Origin: Acidiphilium rubrum
Lineage (GTDB): Bacteria > Pseudomonadota > Alphaproteobacteria > Acetobacterales > Acetobacteraceae
Length of the DNA: 64,000 nucleotides
Direction of reading: 5' to 3'
NCBI RefSeq assembly: GCF_900156265.1
Contig: NZ_FTNE01000001.1
Coordinates: forward strand, 181,528-245,527
Shown: piece after piece, positions 54,101-61,275 of the stretch
Numbering within the stretch: the first letter of the stretch is position 1
How the letters are laid out: every line of letters begins with the position of its first letter
Notes under the pieces: model-generated
Told to the model about the DNA's origin: nothing
Databases searched by the model: none
What the model saw: the letters and a program-made list of their open reading frames with translations, nothing else
Position numbers and translations under genes: made by a program

Positions 54101-54541
54101 GTCGTCGCCGGTGACGACCAGGACACCGCCGAGGCGGGTGGTGCCGGCGTAGTTGGCGTGTTTCATCGCATCGCCCGAACGATCGACGCCGGGGCCCTTG
54201 CCGTACCACATGGCGAAGACGCCGTCGGCGGTGTGGCCGGGGAACAGCGGGGTCATCTGCGAGCCCCAGACCGCGGTCATGGCGAGGTCTTCGTTGAGGC
54301 CGGGTTTGAAGACGATGTTTTCGGCTTCGAGCGCCTTGGCGGCGGCGAAGGCCTGGATATCGAGCCCGCCGAGGGGGGAGCCGCGGTAGCCGGAGAGGAA
54401 GCCGGCGGTGTTGAGGCTGGCCGCACGGTCGCGCCGGCGCTGGGTGAGCAGCAGGCGGATCAGCGCCTGGGTGCCGGTGAGGATCATCGGCCCGGCTTCG
54501 GCGGTGTAGCGCGCGTCGCGCGCGTGTTCAGCGGTTTTCAT
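51107..54541 (-). CDS. fused indolepyruvate ferredoxin oxidoreductase
   Basis: This large single-chain 2-oxoacid:ferredoxin oxidoreductase (1144 residues) joins the IorA-like and IorB-like parts. The N-terminal half has the pyrimidine-binding region (SGYRGSPLGGLD) and, at about 430-520, FCSGCPHSTST and the TPP part FANLGDGTYHHSGSLA. An iron-sulfur segment CEGCGDCSKTSNCVSV is near 650. The C-terminal gamma-like domain starts VIAGIGGTGVVTIGALLGMA. It oxidises arylpyruvates or branched 2-oxoacids to acyl-CoA. ATG 54541 follows AGGAG by about 11 bases. Two palindromes upstream may control it. Confidence 0.9.
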   Translation of the reverse strand: MKTAEHARDARYTAEAGPMILTGTQALIRLLLTQRRRDRAASLNTAGFLSGYRGSPLGGLDIQAFAAAKALEAENIVFKPGLNEDLAMTAVWGSQMTPLFPGHTADGVFAMWYGKGPGVDRSGDAMKHANYAGTTRLGGVLVVTGDDHAAKSSSIANQSEQALIAAGIPILAPSSIPDILTLGLYGWAASRHSGLYLGFKTVEEIIDCTASIIIDPAIPIIMPDIDPATVAMRLHEPILVQESRVLRVRHPALLDFVRANPVNRIIDPAPGARIGIVTAGKSFLDVEQSRTDLALAGIRILKLGMTWPLEPDIIRAFAHGLEEIIVVEEKQPLIETQIKTILYGTANAPRVLGKTDDRGLTLLKAESDLSAAEITLALGDRVQRIHPTEARATSLANLRANIDIARKLDFGAHRTPHFCSGCPHSTSTVVPEGSRAMAGIGCHYMVTWMDRETDVFSQMGGEGVAWIGQAPFTTEQHVFANLGDGTYHHSGSLAIRAAIAAKANITYRILFNDAVAMTGGQHVDGPLSVPQITRQMAAEGASRIDIVTDEPEKYLGVTDLAAGVTIHHRRTLDALQRTLRETQGVTILIYDQTCATEKRRRRKRGTMVDPAKRAFINERVCEGCGDCSKTSNCVSVVPVETAFGRKRAIDQSSCNKDFSCVEGFCPSFVTIHGAGVRKPEITLANAPENLPEPTLPSLDRPWNVVIAGIGGTGVVTIGALLGMAAHLDGNKVSVLDVLGLAQKGGAVVSHVRFGGAAGTGQSLRIPQGQADLLLGCDALVAAEHETLDCLGDTTTAVVNLHETITGDFTRDPDFSLPMRRLRTTIAQRIGEPNLATIEATKIATALMGDAIATNLFVLGYAWQAGKIPVARTSIEQAINLNNQAVALNLAAFAWGRAAALDLEAVTAKLPGRTSNAAPADLDSVIARFRDELIDYQNTAYAGRYMALLAEVRHAEQRIRPGSTALTEAVARNFYKLMAYKDEYEVARLYAAPAFRAAIAAQFEDGATIKFNLAPPLLAKRDKRTGHQQKREYGAWMLRVFGVLHHFKILRGTALDPFGHTAERRSERALIARYETSLRAVLPRLSQANFGRAVELAGLPAQIRGYGHIKAHNLAAVEPLWASLDAAFTPTAPAQAPQPFGIAAE

Positions 54542-54754
54542 AACGCGGTTCGCTCCTGCACCTGAGCGGTGCGTTCGAATTGCGACCACCGTGAACGGCG
54601 TGTCTTCCCTGCGTTGAATATGTGCAGAATGCGGGCGATTGGCGAGATAAATCAGCGGTTTGCGGCGGGCAGCGGCGGCGGGGGCGGATGTTTTGGTTTG
54701 CTGCTTGGGGGTGGCGAGCCGGGATCGGGCGGGGCGGGGGATGCTGGTTTTTCA

Positions 54755-54769
54755 CGAAATAATATTTCG
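54755..54769. promoter_or_regulatory. 15-bp palindrome CGAAATA-A-TATTTCG
   Basis: This is a perfect 7-bp inverted repeat about a central A, an AT-rich island in GC-rich DNA, 214 bases upstream of the oxidoreductase start. Size and symmetry fit a dimeric regulator such as the Lrp/AsnC family, which often controls indolepyruvate oxidoreductase genes. No regulator gene is adjacent. Confidence 0.5.
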
Positions 54770-54912
54770 CGGCGGCGGATCGGCGGGGGAAAGACGGGGC
54801 GCGGCGGCGTCATAGGTCGGGGATTATCACGCGATTGTGATGGAATTGGGTGGTGGATTGGGGCTGGGACGGGGTGAGGGCATGGGTTCGCGGGCCGCTG
54901 ATCGTCTATTTT

Positions 54913-54928
54913 ATTACGATAACGTAAC
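54913..54928. promoter_or_regulatory. palindrome ATTACG-ATAA-CGTAAC
   Basis: It shares 15 consecutive bases with the inverted repeat at 192-207. One end base differs, leaving a 5-bp perfect stem. It lies 26 bases beyond the stop of a hypothetical gene and 370 bases before the oxidoreductase start. Confidence 0.4.
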
Positions 54929-54954
54929 TAAACGGGCGCAGCAAAGTGCCGGAG

Positions 54955-55569
54955 TCAGGCGGGTCGTTTTTTGAACTCCGGGTGTGCGAGTTGGGGTGCG
55001 TCGGGTTCGGGTGCAACGGGTTCGGGCGCATCGGGTTTGGGCGCGCCGAAGATGATGTGGCGGCGGGATTCCGTGACGGGCGGTTGGTCGGGGAAGAACG
55101 GCGGTTCGGTTGGCAGGTCGACGCCCATCGCGTTGTAGAGCGGGGTGAGGATGCGGATGAGTTTTGGGTTGGCTTGCAGGAGACCCGCGAACGTGGGGTC
55201 GCCAAGGAGGTGCTGCAGGGTGAAGCGGGCGAAGCCGGTCTCGGGGAGCAGGCGGTAGAGCCAGGCTTCGCTGCGCGGCAGGGTAAGGCGTTTGCGGCGC
55301 GGTTGGTGGGTCTGTGCGGTGTCCGGTTCGGTGGTCGCCGCGGCTTGGGGTTTGGGCGCGGGGCGCTTTGGCCTTGTTGGTTGGGCGCCGCGCGCGAGGG
55401 CGGCGAGGAAGCGGGCGGTGAGGTTGCGCAGGCGGATCCAGATCAGGTGGACCATGGGGGCGGGGATATGGGCGGCGCGGCCTTTTTCGGCGACGATCGC
55501 GCAAAGCGCGTCCATCACGGTGGCGAAGCAGACGATCGTGAAAGGGGGTTGCGCGCTTGTTTCTGACAC
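54955..55569 (-). CDS. conserved hypothetical protein
   Basis: This 204-residue protein has no signal peptide. It begins MSETSAQPPFTIVCFATVMD, has a basic, proline-rich linker (RPKRPAPKPQAAATTEPD) and a helical middle (EAWLYRLLPETGFARFTLQH). A repetitive end (PDAPEPVAPEPDAPQ) follows. I cannot name the family. It is convergent with nothing and diverges from the GH19-like gene, 29 bases apart. Confidence 0.65.
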   Translation of the reverse strand: MSETSAQPPFTIVCFATVMDALCAIVAEKGRAAHIPAPMVHLIWIRLRNLTARFLAALARGAQPTRPKRPAPKPQAAATTEPDTAQTHQPRRKRLTLPRSEAWLYRLLPETGFARFTLQHLLGDPTFAGLLQANPKLIRILTPLYNAMGVDLPTEPPFFPDQPPVTESRRHIIFGAPKPDAPEPVAPEPDAPQLAHPEFKKRPA

Positions 55570-55598
55570 GCGGGCTTTATAGGGCAGGAGGGTAGGGG

Positions 55599-56222
55599 GT
55601 GCGAAAGCGGAATCGGCGGTGGCGCCTGTCGCGCGATGATCCGCGGTTGAGGGATGGGTCTCTGATTGGTTCGATGCTGCTCAAAAGTGCCGGTAGATTT
55701 TACGCCGGCCCCGATTTCTGGCGCCAAAATCCCTCGGTTGCTTGGTGGAATACCCGACCGCGCGTGTTCACCGGCCTTTTCGCCCCGCAGTTTCCCAATG
55801 TTGCCCGCGTCGTGAGCTGGACCATTCCCCGGCCGGCGCGCAATGGCACAACCTACACCAACACCTACTATGGTCGCGGCTATGTTCAGCTCACCTGGGG
55901 TGAGAATTACCTGAAACTCGGCAAAGCGATCGGCATGGATGAGGCCTTGGCCGAGCATCCTGATGATGCGCTGAAACCCGGGATCGCCTACAAGATCATC
56001 TCCTATGGCATGCGCAAGGGAAGCTTCACAGGCCGCAAGCTGAGCGACTTCATCCAGGGGACAAGCTGTGACTATTACAATGCCCGCACGATCATCAACG
56101 GCCACGACCACGCCGCGGGCATTGCCGATTGCGCCGTTCAGATCGAGGGGCTTCTACGACTTGGCCCGCCACCGGAGGGCGCACCGGTGAGGCATCAACT
56201 TCCGACGGTCATCTGGGTGTGA
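55599..56222 (+). CDS. GH19/lysozyme-like hydrolase, apparently without its catalytic N-terminal part
   Basis: YYGRGYVQLTWGENYLKLG and the late TIINGHDHAAGIADCAVQ are hallmarks of glycoside hydrolase family 19 (chitinase/endolysin) proteins. Family members carry catalytic glutamates in an earlier HExxG-type helix; the 90 residues before the GRGYVQLTW motif contain no glutamate. It may be a truncated or divergent enzyme. GTG 55599 has AGGAGG seven bases before it. Length is 207 residues, with no signal peptide. A secreted-protein gene follows after five bases. Confidence 0.7.
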   Translation: MRKRNRRWRLSRDDPRLRDGSLIGSMLLKSAGRFYAGPDFWRQNPSVAWWNTRPRVFTGLFAPQFPNVARVVSWTIPRPARNGTTYTNTYYGRGYVQLTWGENYLKLGKAIGMDEALAEHPDDALKPGIAYKIISYGMRKGSFTGRKLSDFIQGTSCDYYNARTIINGHDHAAGIADCAVQIEGLLRLGPPPEGAPVRHQLPTVIWV

Positions 56223-56227
56223 GCTTC

Positions 56228-57142
56228 ATGAGATATGCGACCCGGAAAGCCTTCAAATCGCCCTTGATCTTCGCCGCGATCTGCGGATTCGCGGCCGCGG
56301 CGCCTATCGCCTCATCGGCTGCTGAGGCGCATCCAGCGCTTCATAATGCGGCCTACGCCGTCGAAGTCCGGCAAGGTAATATCCAAATCGTCTCGCGCCG
56401 GACCCACGAGCCGGTCTTCTCGGTCGCCAGATTGGCCCGCGCGGAATATGAGATCCTGCGCGCGCAATCGGGATTGTCGGCAAGTGACCGTGAAACACCG
56501 TTCCAGGTCCGCCAAAGTTTCACGCTCGTTTCGCTTTACGGCCCCTTTCTCGCCTTGCGCGACCAGACCTTGATCGAACAGGGATCGGGCGCGCTGCCCG
56601 GCGGCGGTGTGCGGTATTGGACGATCGATCTCCGCCGCCCCGAAAACCTCAATCTCGACCCGAAGCGCCCGCTCGCCGCCCTGCTACAGCCGGATGGTGC
56701 GATAATGTCGCTCGCCACGCTGTACGCCCCCCCGCAAATGACAGAGGCTTTGGCGCATGATCCGTTCGTTCGGAAATTCGTCACGCCACGCGCCGGGCAG
56801 TCACCCCAATCAGTGCTCGACGCACTGTCGCACGCGACATTGACGAACCCGAAAATTTGCCTCGACGCCCCGCGCGATATGCTGTCGCGCTTTGCCATCG
56901 TGTCGGCAACACCATCGACGCTTGGGATCCGGCTCGGCTTGCCGGGTCGTGCTTCGTGCCGGGGTAACCTCACCAATCTAGGGCTCACGTTACCGTTGCT
57001 GAAGACGATCAGGACTGAAGCCGGTCCGGATGCCCGGGTCATGAGCGCGCCGCGCGATGCCGGCAGCGTCACCATCGTCGAAGGTCATGCTCCACCTGAA
57101 ACCCAATCCAATGGGGGGCAGTTTTCACCAGCACGACAATAA
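56228..57142 (+). CDS. secreted protein paired with the GH19-like gene
   Basis: A signal peptide (SPLIFAAICGFAAAAPIASS) precedes about 270 residues of unknown fold. Two cysteines are present (PKICLDAPRD, GRASCRGNL). Hydrophobic and charged segments alternate without repeats. ATG 56228 lies five bases after the hydrolase stop, so the two are an operon. By analogy with effector and immunity pairs it could protect the periplasm from the hydrolase, but this is layout-based inference. Length is 304 residues. Confidence 0.6.
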   Translation: MRYATRKAFKSPLIFAAICGFAAAAPIASSAAEAHPALHNAAYAVEVRQGNIQIVSRRTHEPVFSVARLARAEYEILRAQSGLSASDRETPFQVRQSFTLVSLYGPFLALRDQTLIEQGSGALPGGGVRYWTIDLRRPENLNLDPKRPLAALLQPDGAIMSLATLYAPPQMTEALAHDPFVRKFVTPRAGQSPQSVLDALSHATLTNPKICLDAPRDMLSRFAIVSATPSTLGIRLGLPGRASCRGNLTNLGLTLPLLKTIRTEAGPDARVMSAPRDAGSVTIVEGHAPPETQSNGGQFSPARQ

Positions 57143-57245
57143 GCTCTTCAAATATGGGCAAAGGATCACGAAACAAGATTTCGCCAGGGAAACGGCCAAG
57201 CCGATTCCGATATCGGCCGGCCGCATGATTTGACGCCACGCAGGG

Positions 57246-57540
57246 TGAGGCGGTCCCTGAAAACTGGACAGGTCGCTAACAGAGAGCCTGGCCCTAAAAC
57301 GGCGTAGAGCCAAAGGGTTAGAGATGACGAATATCCGAAAGAAGCACGGCGCGGCATTCAAGGCGAAAGGGACGATGGCGGCAATCCGAGAGGAAGGGAC
57401 GATTGCCGAGCTTGCGAGCAGGTACGGTGTGCATGCCAGCCAGATCCATGCGTGGAAGAAGGTTGTGCAGGAGGGCGTGAGGGGCCAGTTTGACGGCGAG
57501 AAGGACCGGCTGCTCGTTTCCGCAAAACACGAGCCTGGTG
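57246..57540 (+). mobile_element. left-end remnant of an IS3-family insertion sequence
   Basis: TGAGGCGGTCCCTGAAAACTGGACAG at 57246 resembles an IS3-group terminal repeat. The first part of an OrfA transposase gene follows 77 bases later. No OrfB, no right end and no target duplication are seen. The remnant stops close to tRNA-Arg. Confidence 0.7.
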
Positions 57541-57578
57541 GAAAACATGACTTCGACCGTGCTGAGAAGCACGGGTAA
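57324..57578 (+). pseudogene. truncated IS3-family transposase OrfA
   Basis: MTNIRKKHGAAFKAKGTMAA and AELASRYGVHASQIHAWKK are the start and helix-turn-helix of IS3-type OrfA proteins. Similarity ends at about residue 62 (FDGEKDRLLV) and the last 20 residues (KHEPGGKHDFDRAEKHG) look like read-through into host DNA. It cannot encode an active transposase. Confidence 0.8.
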
Positions 57579-57592
57579 GTGTTTGATTTTAT

Positions 57593-57669
57593 TGGCGTCC
57601 CCGGCGGGATTCGAACCCACGGCCCCAGGATTAGGAATCCTGTGCTCTATCCTGCTGAGCTACGGAGAC
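57593..57669 (-). tRNA. tRNA-Arg (anticodon CCU)
   Basis: On the minus strand the gene begins GTCTCCGTAGCTCAGC and ends CGGGGACGCCA with CCA encoded. The acceptor stem pairs over seven bases with one G-T pair. The anticodon stem and loop CAGGA-TTCCTAA-TCCTG give anticodon CCT (CCU in RNA), and the T arm GTGGGTTCGAATCCCGC is standard. Length is 77 bases. The IS remnant lies on its 3' side, a common insertion place. Confidence 0.95.
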
Positions 57670-57713
57670 GTGGCGTTGGTATAGCAAAGCGCCAACGCCA
57701 CGCCAAACCTGGC

Positions 57714-58430
57714 TCAGCCGACCGGTTCGGTGGCTTCCTGGCTGAGGCGGTAGCCGCCGCCTTCGGTGATCAGCAGGCGGGCCTGGTTGGGTTCGGGTTC
57801 GATTTTCTGGCGCAGGCGGTAGACGTGGGTTTCGAGCGTGTGGGTGGTGACCGCGGCGTTGTAGCCCCAGACTTCGTTCAGGAGGATCTGCCGGCCGACC
57901 GATTTGCCGCCGGCGCGGTAGAGGTATTTCAGGATTGCCGCTTCCTTGTCGGTCAGGCGGATGCGGCGGTTCTTGATCGGTTCGTGCAGCAGTTTCATCG
58001 CCGGGCGGAAGGTGTAGGGGCCGATCTGCAGCACCGCGTCCTCGCTGCTTTCGAAATTGCGCAGATGCGCGCGCAGGCGGGCGAGCAGTTCGGCGAGGCG
58101 GAAGGGCTTCGCGACATAGTCGTTGGCGCCGGAATCGAGGCCGCGGACCACGTCCTGCTCCTCGGCCGAGCCGGTCAGCATGATGATCGGGATTTTCATG
58201 CCCGATTTGCGGAGCCCGGCGCAGAAGCTGCGGCCGTCGCCGTCCGGCAGGCCGACATCGAGGATGATGGCGTCGAACCGCTGGTCGGCTTTGGCGAGGA
58301 TCGCCTCGGCTTCGGCGATCGTGCCTGCCTCGGTCGGGGTGAACTCGTTATCGGCCCGCAATTGTTCGCTCAGCGTGGTGCGCAAGGCCCGATCATCGTC
58401 GACAATCAGGATGGGATGATGGCTCGTCAT
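57714..58430 (-). CDS. OmpR/PhoB-family response regulator
   Basis: The receiver domain has ILIVDDDRALR (acidic pocket), AIILDVGLPDGDG (phosphoacceptor Asp), MLTGSAEEQDVV and YVAKPFRLAEL (lysine). The C-terminal winged helix includes LTDKEAAILKYLYRAGGKSV and THTLETHVYRLRQKIE. Length is 238 residues from ATG 58430. No histidine kinase gene is adjacent, so the partner is elsewhere. Target genes unknown. Confidence 0.9.
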   Translation of the reverse strand: MTSHHPILIVDDDRALRTTLSEQLRADNEFTPTEAGTIAEAEAILAKADQRFDAIILDVGLPDGDGRSFCAGLRKSGMKIPIIMLTGSAEEQDVVRGLDSGANDYVAKPFRLAELLARLRAHLRNFESSEDAVLQIGPYTFRPAMKLLHEPIKNRRIRLTDKEAAILKYLYRAGGKSVGRQILLNEVWGYNAAVTTHTLETHVYRLRQKIEPEPNQARLLITEGGGYRLSQEATEPVG

Positions 58431-58712
58431 GGCTCGGTTCCTCGAAAAACTCAGTTCGACCAGTCGATGTGCCTGCCGCGATAACCGCTGCCGCCGCTTC
58501 ACGCCACCCTTGCGGGGCCGATCACGGCGATTTGCTGTCGCAGGGCACGGTTTGACGCACGCATGGGCCCACAGCAGATGATGCCTGTTCGTTGCACACC
58601 CGGCGATGCGCCCTCTGGCCGATTTGGCCGCTCACATCCATATACATAAGAACCGTGTATGCCATAGGTCACCCGTTCTTTATGGATATTGGGACAAGAT
58701 GAATGAATTGCC

Positions 58713-59912
58713 ATGACCCTGTTGCCCTCCGTTACGCCTGATCGCGCCGCCGGTGGCGTTTCCCGCAAGAATACCGTGGGTGCTCCTCGCACCGATACGA
58801 TGGGTGCTCCTCGCACCGATACGATGGGTGCGCCCCGCACCAGGGCGGTGCATCGGGCGGTTGCCGACAGCCGGCGCGGTGTGCCGGTGATCATTGCCGG
58901 GCCGCAGCCGTTGATTGTCGCCCCCGCCGAGACCGTGGGGGCCGAGGGGTTGAATTTGATCGATCGGCTGGCGGCCGGGCCGGCGAGCCTGCTGTTGGCG
59001 CCCGCGCGCGCGGAGGCGGTGCTGGGCGTGGCGATTGCCGAACCGGGGGTGGCGGTCGCGCTGGCGCTCGCGCGGCCGTTGATCGACGCCGCCACGCTGC
59101 GCCGGGCGGCGGACCCGACGCTCGAACAGATACTGCCGCGCTTCAATCGCACGGTCGTACCGGGCCAGGCGGCGGCGGCGCTCGCGCTGGGCAAGCTTGC
59201 GCGGTTGCTGCCGGCGATGGTCGTGGCCCCGGTGCGGGCGGGCTGGGCATCGCTGCCGCTGGGTGCGGGGTTGCTGGTGGTGCCCGCGGCGGATTTGCTG
59301 GCGTATCCGACCGAACTGGCCGCGACGCTGCACCGCGTTGCCGAGGTGGCGATACCGCTCGCCGATGCGCCGGATGCGCGGTTGATCGCGTTTCGCGCGC
59401 TCGATCAGGGGATCGAGCACATGGCGATCCTGGTGGGCGATCCGGCCGGCCAGCCGGCACCGCTGGTGCGCATCCATTCCGAGTGTTTCACCGGCGATCT
59501 GCTCGGTTCGCTGCGCTGCGATTGCGGCCCTCAGTTGAAGGGCGCGATCAAGCGCATGGCGGATGAAGGTGCGGGGGTGGTGCTGTATCTGGCGCAGGAG
59601 GGCAGGGGTATCGGGCTGATCAACAAGCTGCGGGCCTATACGCTGCAGGACCGCGGGCTGGATACGGTCGATGCCAACCGCGCGCTCGGCTGGCAGGCGG
59701 ATGAGCGCAATTTTCATATCGCGGCGGCGATGCTCGAATCGCTGGGGCTGCATCGTATTCGGCTATTGACCAACAATCCGGATAAAACCGCTGGTCTGAT
59801 GGCGTGCGGTGTCGAGATCGTCGAGCGGGTGGCGCATATCATCGCACCCAACGGCGTCAATGATGGCTATCTGGCCACCAAGGCCGCGCGCATGGGGCAT
59901 TTGTTTGAATAA
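58713..59912 (+). CDS. ribA: GTP cyclohydrolase II with degenerate N-terminal domain
   Basis: RibA opens the GTP ring in the first step of riboflavin synthesis. The C-terminal half has the zinc site CFTGDLLGSLRCDCGPQL and the catalytic region YLAQEGRGIGLINKL, ending in ERVAHIIAPNGVNDGYL. The N-terminal 200 residues resemble a RibB-like domain that lacks its metal-binding motif, as in some alphaproteobacterial proteins. Residues 20-45 hold an 8-residue tandem repeat (TDTMGAPR). ATG 58713 gives 399 residues; the next gene begins two bases after the stop. Confidence 0.88.
   Translation: MTLLPSVTPDRAAGGVSRKNTVGAPRTDTMGAPRTDTMGAPRTRAVHRAVADSRRGVPVIIAGPQPLIVAPAETVGAEGLNLIDRLAAGPASLLLAPARAEAVLGVAIAEPGVAVALALARPLIDAATLRRAADPTLEQILPRFNRTVVPGQAAAALALGKLARLLPAMVVAPVRAGWASLPLGAGLLVVPAADLLAYPTELAATLHRVAEVAIPLADAPDARLIAFRALDQGIEHMAILVGDPAGQPAPLVRIHSECFTGDLLGSLRCDCGPQLKGAIKRMADEGAGVVLYLAQEGRGIGLINKLRAYTLQDRGLDTVDANRALGWQADERNFHIAAAMLESLGLHRIRLLTNNPDKTAGLMACGVEIVERVAHIIAPNGVNDGYLATKAARMGHLFE
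58778..58841 (+). repeat. 24-bp tandem repeat inside ribA
   Basis: The unit (GGGTGCTCCTCGCACCGATA plus CGAT) occurs twice exactly at 58778-58801 and 58802-58825, then a partial third copy to 58841. Being a multiple of three it keeps frame, so copy number could vary without breaking RibA. Confidence 0.85.
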
Positions 59913-59913
59913 G

Positions 59914-60417
59914 GTGGAGCTGCACATCGCCTCGGTCCGGGGCGATGGATATTTATGGTTGGGGCCGGAGCGGTTTCAGGCGTCGATCGGGGCGCGGGGC
60001 ATCGTGCGGCACAAGGAGGAGGGCGATAGCGGCACCCCCGCCGGGCGGTTGGCGCTGCGGCGGGTGCTGTATCGGGCCGATCGGGTCGCCTTGCCGCGCT
60101 GCGCGGTGCCGACCGAGCCGATCGCGCGCGGCGATGGCTGGTGCGATGATCCGCATCACGCCGATTACAATTGCATGATCCGGCTGCCGCACGCGGCGCG
60201 GCATGAGGCGTTGTGGCGCGACGATGCGCTGTACGATGTGATCGGCGTGCTGGGGTGGAACGACGCGCCGGTGGTCCGCGGCCGGGGTTCGGCGATTTTT
60301 CTGCACGCGGCGCGGCCGGATTATCGGCCGACTGCCGGTTGCATCGCTTTGGCGCCGGCCGATCTGATCGCGGTTCTGGCCAAGGGGCTGACCGCGATCG
60401 ATGTTATCGGGGGTTGA
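59914..60417 (+). CDS. L,D-transpeptidase (YkuD-domain) family protein
   Basis: YkuD proteins form peptidoglycan cross-links or anchor proteins to the wall. The catalytic segment is IFLHAARPDYRPTAGCIALA, with the histidine and the cysteine in the family's spacing. An earlier RHKEEGDSGTPAGRLALRRV is also typical. The 167-residue form lacks a signal peptide, like many small alphaproteobacterial members. GTG 59914 follows the ribA stop closely and they are probably co-transcribed. Confidence 0.85.
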   Translation: MELHIASVRGDGYLWLGPERFQASIGARGIVRHKEEGDSGTPAGRLALRRVLYRADRVALPRCAVPTEPIARGDGWCDDPHHADYNCMIRLPHAARHEALWRDDALYDVIGVLGWNDAPVVRGRGSAIFLHAARPDYRPTAGCIALAPADLIAVLAKGLTAIDVIGG

Positions 60418-60456
60418 TGCTGCGTTCGGGCTGATGGACCGCCCGAACGCCTGTGA

Positions 60457-60798
60457 TCAACGGCCGATCGGCACATTGATGCCGAACGACAGCGACGGCG
60501 GGCCGTAATAGGCGGGCGGCGGCGGCGCATAGTAAACCGGCGGCGGGGGCGGCGGCGGCGGTGCGTAATAGACCGGCGGCGGCGGCGGGTAGTAGCCGCG
60601 CGGGCCCCGATAGCCGCCACGCCAATCATCATCACCGCGATGATGCCAGCCGGGCCGGCCATGGTCGCCACCATCATGCTGCCATGGCGGATCGGCGAAC
60701 GCAGTGCCGGCTGTGGCAAGCCCCACGGCACCGGCCAGGCCAGCCAGAACCAGAATGCGCCGGATGGTCTGGCCCTGACGGTTCGGTTTGCGGTTCAT
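60457..60798 (-). CDS. exported Tyr/Pro-rich protein with Gly/His/Asp-rich head
   Basis: The signal peptide (ILVLAGLAGAVGLATAG, cleavage near AFA) is followed by a glycine-, histidine- and aspartate-rich head (HDGGDHGRPGWHHRGDDD). A tail of YYPPPPPVYYAPPPPP-type repeats follows. ATG 60798 has GAGGAG eight bases before it. Length is 113 residues. It shares plan and tail with the gene at 50689-50994. The histidine-rich head could bind metal; function unknown. Confidence 0.65.
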   Translation of the reverse strand: MNRKPNRQGQTIRRILVLAGLAGAVGLATAGTAFADPPWQHDGGDHGRPGWHHRGDDDWRGGYRGPRGYYPPPPPVYYAPPPPPPPPVYYAPPPPAYYGPPSLSFGINVPIGR

Positions 60799-60942
60799 GA
60801 TCAAAACTCCTCGTTAAGCTATGGAAGGATATAGTTACGCATCATGGCAAAGGAGCGGCCGCAATTCGGGCGAAATACGGCTGACCAAAATTTCATGATC
60901 ATGGGATGGGAGATCGATGGAGGTGGGAGATTGGTGTGGAGG

Positions 60943-61146
60943 AAGCAAGGCGGGGGGCTTTGCCCCCTCGACCCCCACTAAGGGCGGAGCCCTTAGAACC
61001 CGCTAGTTTTAGGCAAGGGGAGGGCGCTGCCTCGGATTTTCCGCTGATCTGGCCTGTGTCGCCCTCCCCTTGCCTAAAACTAATGGATTTTAAAGGCTCC
61101 GCCTTTAACGGGGTCCAGGGGCAGAGCCCCTGGCCTTACTTGCTCC
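60943..61146. repeat. compound palindromic repeat element, copy B
   Basis: This is a second copy of the element at 14768-15018, in reverse orientation as judged by its outer arms. The 21-bp inverted repeats are at 61006-61026 and 61060-61080 and enclose a 33-bp core (61027-61059). The core reads in the same direction as in copy A although the arms are reversed. Copy B lacks the extra nested palindrome of copy A. It lies between the YYPPPP gene and ftsB, with no gene in the 477 bases around it. Confidence 0.85.
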
Positions 61147-61275
61147 AGGCCAGGCACCCATCCCCATTGATCTGACGATCCCATGACCATGGGGTCTTGC
61201 GGAGGGGTGGGGCGGGGCGGCATTGTTGGGTTGGATTGGGGTTGGGTGATTTTTTGTGATGAGCGGGCGGTTTTT

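Larger units (their letters stand above)
54542..54954. other. intergenic region upstream of the oxidoreductase with two palindromes
   Basis: No gene is seen in these 413 bases. The G-rich left half is followed by CGAAATA-A-TATTTCG at 54755-54769 and the TTACGATAACGTAAC palindrome at 54913-54928. These are the only notable signals and probably belong to control of the oxidoreductase. Confidence 0.5.

Noticed and set aside
58431-58712. FMN riboswitch upstream of ribA
   Set aside because: No conserved RFN element sequences or stems are seen in the 282-base gap.
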